NCBI GenBank assembly: GCA_026708185.1
Contig: JAPOVK010000027.1
Coordinates: 1 to 64,000, forward strand
Length of the DNA: 64,000 bases
From: Gammaproteobacteria bacterium
GTDB lineage: Bacteria > Pseudomonadota > Gammaproteobacteria > Pseudomonadales > Azotimanducaceae
Direction: 5' to 3'
Shown: one piece after another, positions 61,629-64,000 of the stretch
Layout of the letters: each line of letters begins with the position of its first letter
Position numbering within the stretch: position 1 is the stretch's first letter
Notes under the pieces: model-generated
What the model was told of the DNA's origin: nothing
Databases searched by the model: none
Seen by the model: the letters and a program-made list of their open reading frames with translations, nothing else
Position numbers and translations under genes: made by a program

Positions 61629-62409
61629 TGGTGGTCGCGCCGCCGTCGCAGGGAATGGTCTGTCCGGTCAGGTACGAGCCCGCGCGCGACGACAGGAAGA
61701 TGGTCAACCCGGCCGCGTCCTCCATCCGTCCCCACCGCTTCATGGGGAAACTGGCGGTGATCTGACGGTCCTGCTCCTCGGTGGCGAAGAGCGGCGCCGT
61801 CATCTTCGACTTGAAGGGCCCGGGCGCGATGACGTTGACGTTGATGTGCTCGGCCATGAGATCCCGCGCGAGTTGCGCGGACAGTTGGCCAAGGCCCGCC
61901 TTCGCCGCGACGTAGGAATAGTTCATGAGGCCGCTGGGCTTGAGGCCGTTGACCGACGTGATGTTGACGATCGACGCCCGTTCGTCGGCGCTCGCCGCCG
62001 CGCGGATCTCCGGCAGCAGCTTCTGGATCAGGAAGAACGGGCTCTTGACGTCGAGGTCGACCACCCGGTCCCACGCCTTCTCGGTGAAGTCGTCGATCGG
62101 CAGACTCCAGGTGAGTCCGGCGTTGTTGACCAGGATGTGCAGGGCGTCCTGGCGCTCGCGAAAGGCGTCCGCGAGCGCCTCGCAACCCGCGATGTCGCGG
62201 ATGTCGCCCGGTATCGCCGTGCACTCCCCGTGCTCGCGCAAGGCCCGCTCCGCCTCGGCACAGGCGTCGACCTTGCGCGATGTGATGTAGACGCGCGCGC
62301 CGGCCCGGACCAGGCCCTCGGCGATCATCAGCCCGATGCCACGCGAACCGCCAGTGACCAGCGCGACCTTGCCGCGTACCCCGAAGAGATGTTCGTAGAA
62401 GGCGTTCAT
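61621..62409 (-). CDS. SDR family oxidoreductase
   Basis: VALVTGGSRGIGLMIAEGL, NNAG, YSYVAAKAGL (YxxxK). Confidence 0.94.
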   Translation of the reverse strand: MNAFYEHLFGVRGKVALVTGGSRGIGLMIAEGLVRAGARVYITSRKVDACAEAERALREHGECTAIPGDIRDIAGCEALADAFRERQDALHILVNNAGLTWSLPIDDFTEKAWDRVVDLDVKSPFFLIQKLLPEIRAAASADERASIVNITSVNGLKPSGLMNYSYVAAKAGLGQLSAQLARDLMAEHINVNVIAPGPFKSKMTAPLFATEEQDRQITASFPMKRWGRMEDAAGLTIFLSSRAGSYLTGQTIPCDGGATTIG

Positions 62410-62410
62410 C

Positions 62411-63991
62411 CTAACCGCCCGGCGCTTCGGCGGTGTCGCCGAACATCGCATCGACATGCTCGTCCGGCAACGGCGCGGTCGCCTTGGACACGAAGTACGT
62501 CGTCAGTACGCCGACGCCCTCGCCGATGGCTGCGCACGAGGTCGGGTTCGGGCCCTCGCCGTACAGCCACGACACCACCACGTGCAGGATGCCCGTGCCT
62601 TCGACCCAGGCCGGGTCGATCTGCTGCGTGTGCAGGATCACGAACGTGCCGAAACCCGCGATCAGTCCGGAATACGCGCCCGCCTTGGTGACCCCTTTCC
62701 ACAGCGCGCCGAGCACCAGGGGCCCGGCGAACGCCGCCATCATGCCGCCGATGCCGATCCAGACGATGATGGCGATGTTCATGTCGATCAGCGACCACGC
62801 CATCACCGTACAGATCACCAGCGTCGCCACCGTCGCCACCCGGCCGATCATCAGTTCGATGCGGTCCTGCTCCTCCTCGGTCTTGTTCGGCGTCAGGTGC
62901 TTGGCGAGCGTCCGCCGGTAGAGGTCGTTGGCGATGATCTGCGACGACGACACCACCAGGCCGTCCGCCGTGGACATGATCGCAGCCAGGATCCCGACGC
63001 CGATCAACGCCGCGAGCCAAGTGGGGAACAGCTCGATGAAGAGCATCGGCAGCGACGCGTTCGCCGTCGCGCCTTCCTGGAGGAGCGCATCGCCCAGCAC
63101 GCCCCGCGCCAGGAGGCCGGCGAGGCCGAGCATGCCGAGGGTGATGCCGAAGGTGAACGCGAGCTTGATGAACGATTTCTGCTGATCCGTGCCCTTGAGC
63201 GCCCACAGCTTGTTGCCGAGGTGCGGGAGGAGCCCCAGCGGCAGGTGGGCGAGCACCACGCAGCCGATGGACCACCACGAGTGGTAGAGGGGCGTCGTCA
63301 CGTTGAGCGGCTTCGTGAGGTGCTCGTCCTGCTTGCCGAGATTGTCGACGAGCCCCGATAGGCCGCCGTCGACGCCCACGCCCAGCACGAACAGCGCGAT
63401 CACCACGATGGCCAGCACCAGCATCATGACGCCCTGGGCGCCGTCGGTGAGGATGTCGGCGTGGGCGCCGCCGAAGGCCACGTAGATGCCGAGCACGGTC
63501 GAGGTCACGATCAACGCCCAGATCGGCGGCATGCCGAGCATGACTTCGAACATCACAAGCCCGGACACGAGCTGGCCGGCCAGGTAGAAGAAGAGGACGA
63601 GCGAGAAGATCGACACGATCACGCGGATGCCGTCGGCCTGGTAGCGGTCGCCGAGGTACTCCGGGATGGACCGGTTGCCGAATTTGTTGCCCGACGTCGC
63701 GATCAGCCGCATGGAGATCAGCACGCCGAAGTAGACGCCGATGGGGTAGAGGAAGTTGCCCCAAACGGTCGCAAAACCGTAGGAATACGCGAGTCCGGGC
63801 CCGCCCAGGAACGTGGCGCCGCTCGCCGTGGTCGCCGCGAACGCGAAGGCGAGGAACACCGGGCCGTACGAGCCCCGCGCGGTGGCGAAGTCGTCCGCGT
63901 GCTTGACCCGACGCTGGCCGAGGATGCCGATGGCGAGCATCGCGCCGATGTAGAGGATCATGAACAGCCACGACCACGTAACCAGCGTCAC
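62411..63991 (-). CDS. Sodium:solute symporter family protein
   Basis: SSS topology; ADDFATARGSYGPVFLAFAFAATTASGATFLGGPGLAYSYG; IMSTADGLVVSSSQIIANDLYR. Confidence 0.93.
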   Translation of the reverse strand: MTLVTWSWLFMILYIGAMLAIGILGQRRVKHADDFATARGSYGPVFLAFAFAATTASGATFLGGPGLAYSYGFATVWGNFLYPIGVYFGVLISMRLIATSGNKFGNRSIPEYLGDRYQADGIRVIVSIFSLVLFFYLAGQLVSGLVMFEVMLGMPPIWALIVTSTVLGIYVAFGGAHADILTDGAQGVMMLVLAIVVIALFVLGVGVDGGLSGLVDNLGKQDEHLTKPLNVTTPLYHSWWSIGCVVLAHLPLGLLPHLGNKLWALKGTDQQKSFIKLAFTFGITLGMLGLAGLLARGVLGDALLQEGATANASLPMLFIELFPTWLAALIGVGILAAIMSTADGLVVSSSQIIANDLYRRTLAKHLTPNKTEEEQDRIELMIGRVATVATLVICTVMAWSLIDMNIAIIVWIGIGGMMAAFAGPLVLGALWKGVTKAGAYSGLIAGFGTFVILHTQQIDPAWVEGTGILHVVVSWLYGEGPNPTSCAAIGEGVGVLTTYFVSKATAPLPDEHVDAMFGDTAEAPGG

Positions 63992-64000
63992 GGCATTCCC

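Noticed and set aside
62406-63977. 523-aa minus ORF and the 301-aa plus ORF 62456..63361
   Set aside because: Both shadow the clear SSS symporter at 62411-63991

Overview
High-GC bacterial window, gammaproteobacterium-like by gene content, with about 45 confident protein genes and two tRNAs. Main content: an RbsABC-type sugar ABC operon with a secreted ADP-ribosylglycohydrolase; seven phytanoyl-CoA dioxygenase (PhyH) paralogs, six of them between 14.9 and 25.6 kb around a TonB-dependent receptor; uvrA; an isoprenoid/lipid-looking block (idi, DUF2236, MMPL exporter, LolA-like carrier, SPOR-like beta-barrel, TPR protein, squalene/phytoene synthase); msrPQ, pssA and an O-antigen ligase; two SSS symporters. 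The best hidden signal is a GrdB/PrdB-like selenoprotein gene at complement(42435..43331). The ORF caller splits it at an in-frame TGA that sits in a U-P-V-C motif and is followed by a hairpin matching bacterial SECIS geometry. Other notable signals: a chimeric, internally deleted copy of a YejA-like gene; a hairpin repeat running through the N-terminal coding region of an ABC lipoprotein; a 30-bp direct repeat amid gene relics at the left edge; an ECF sigma ORF fused in frame to a module with its own Shine-Dalgarno; a hairpin cluster with identical TACT loops; and several single-base frameshifts (real decay or sequence error). All calls come from reading the sequence and the supplied ORFs; no database search was run.
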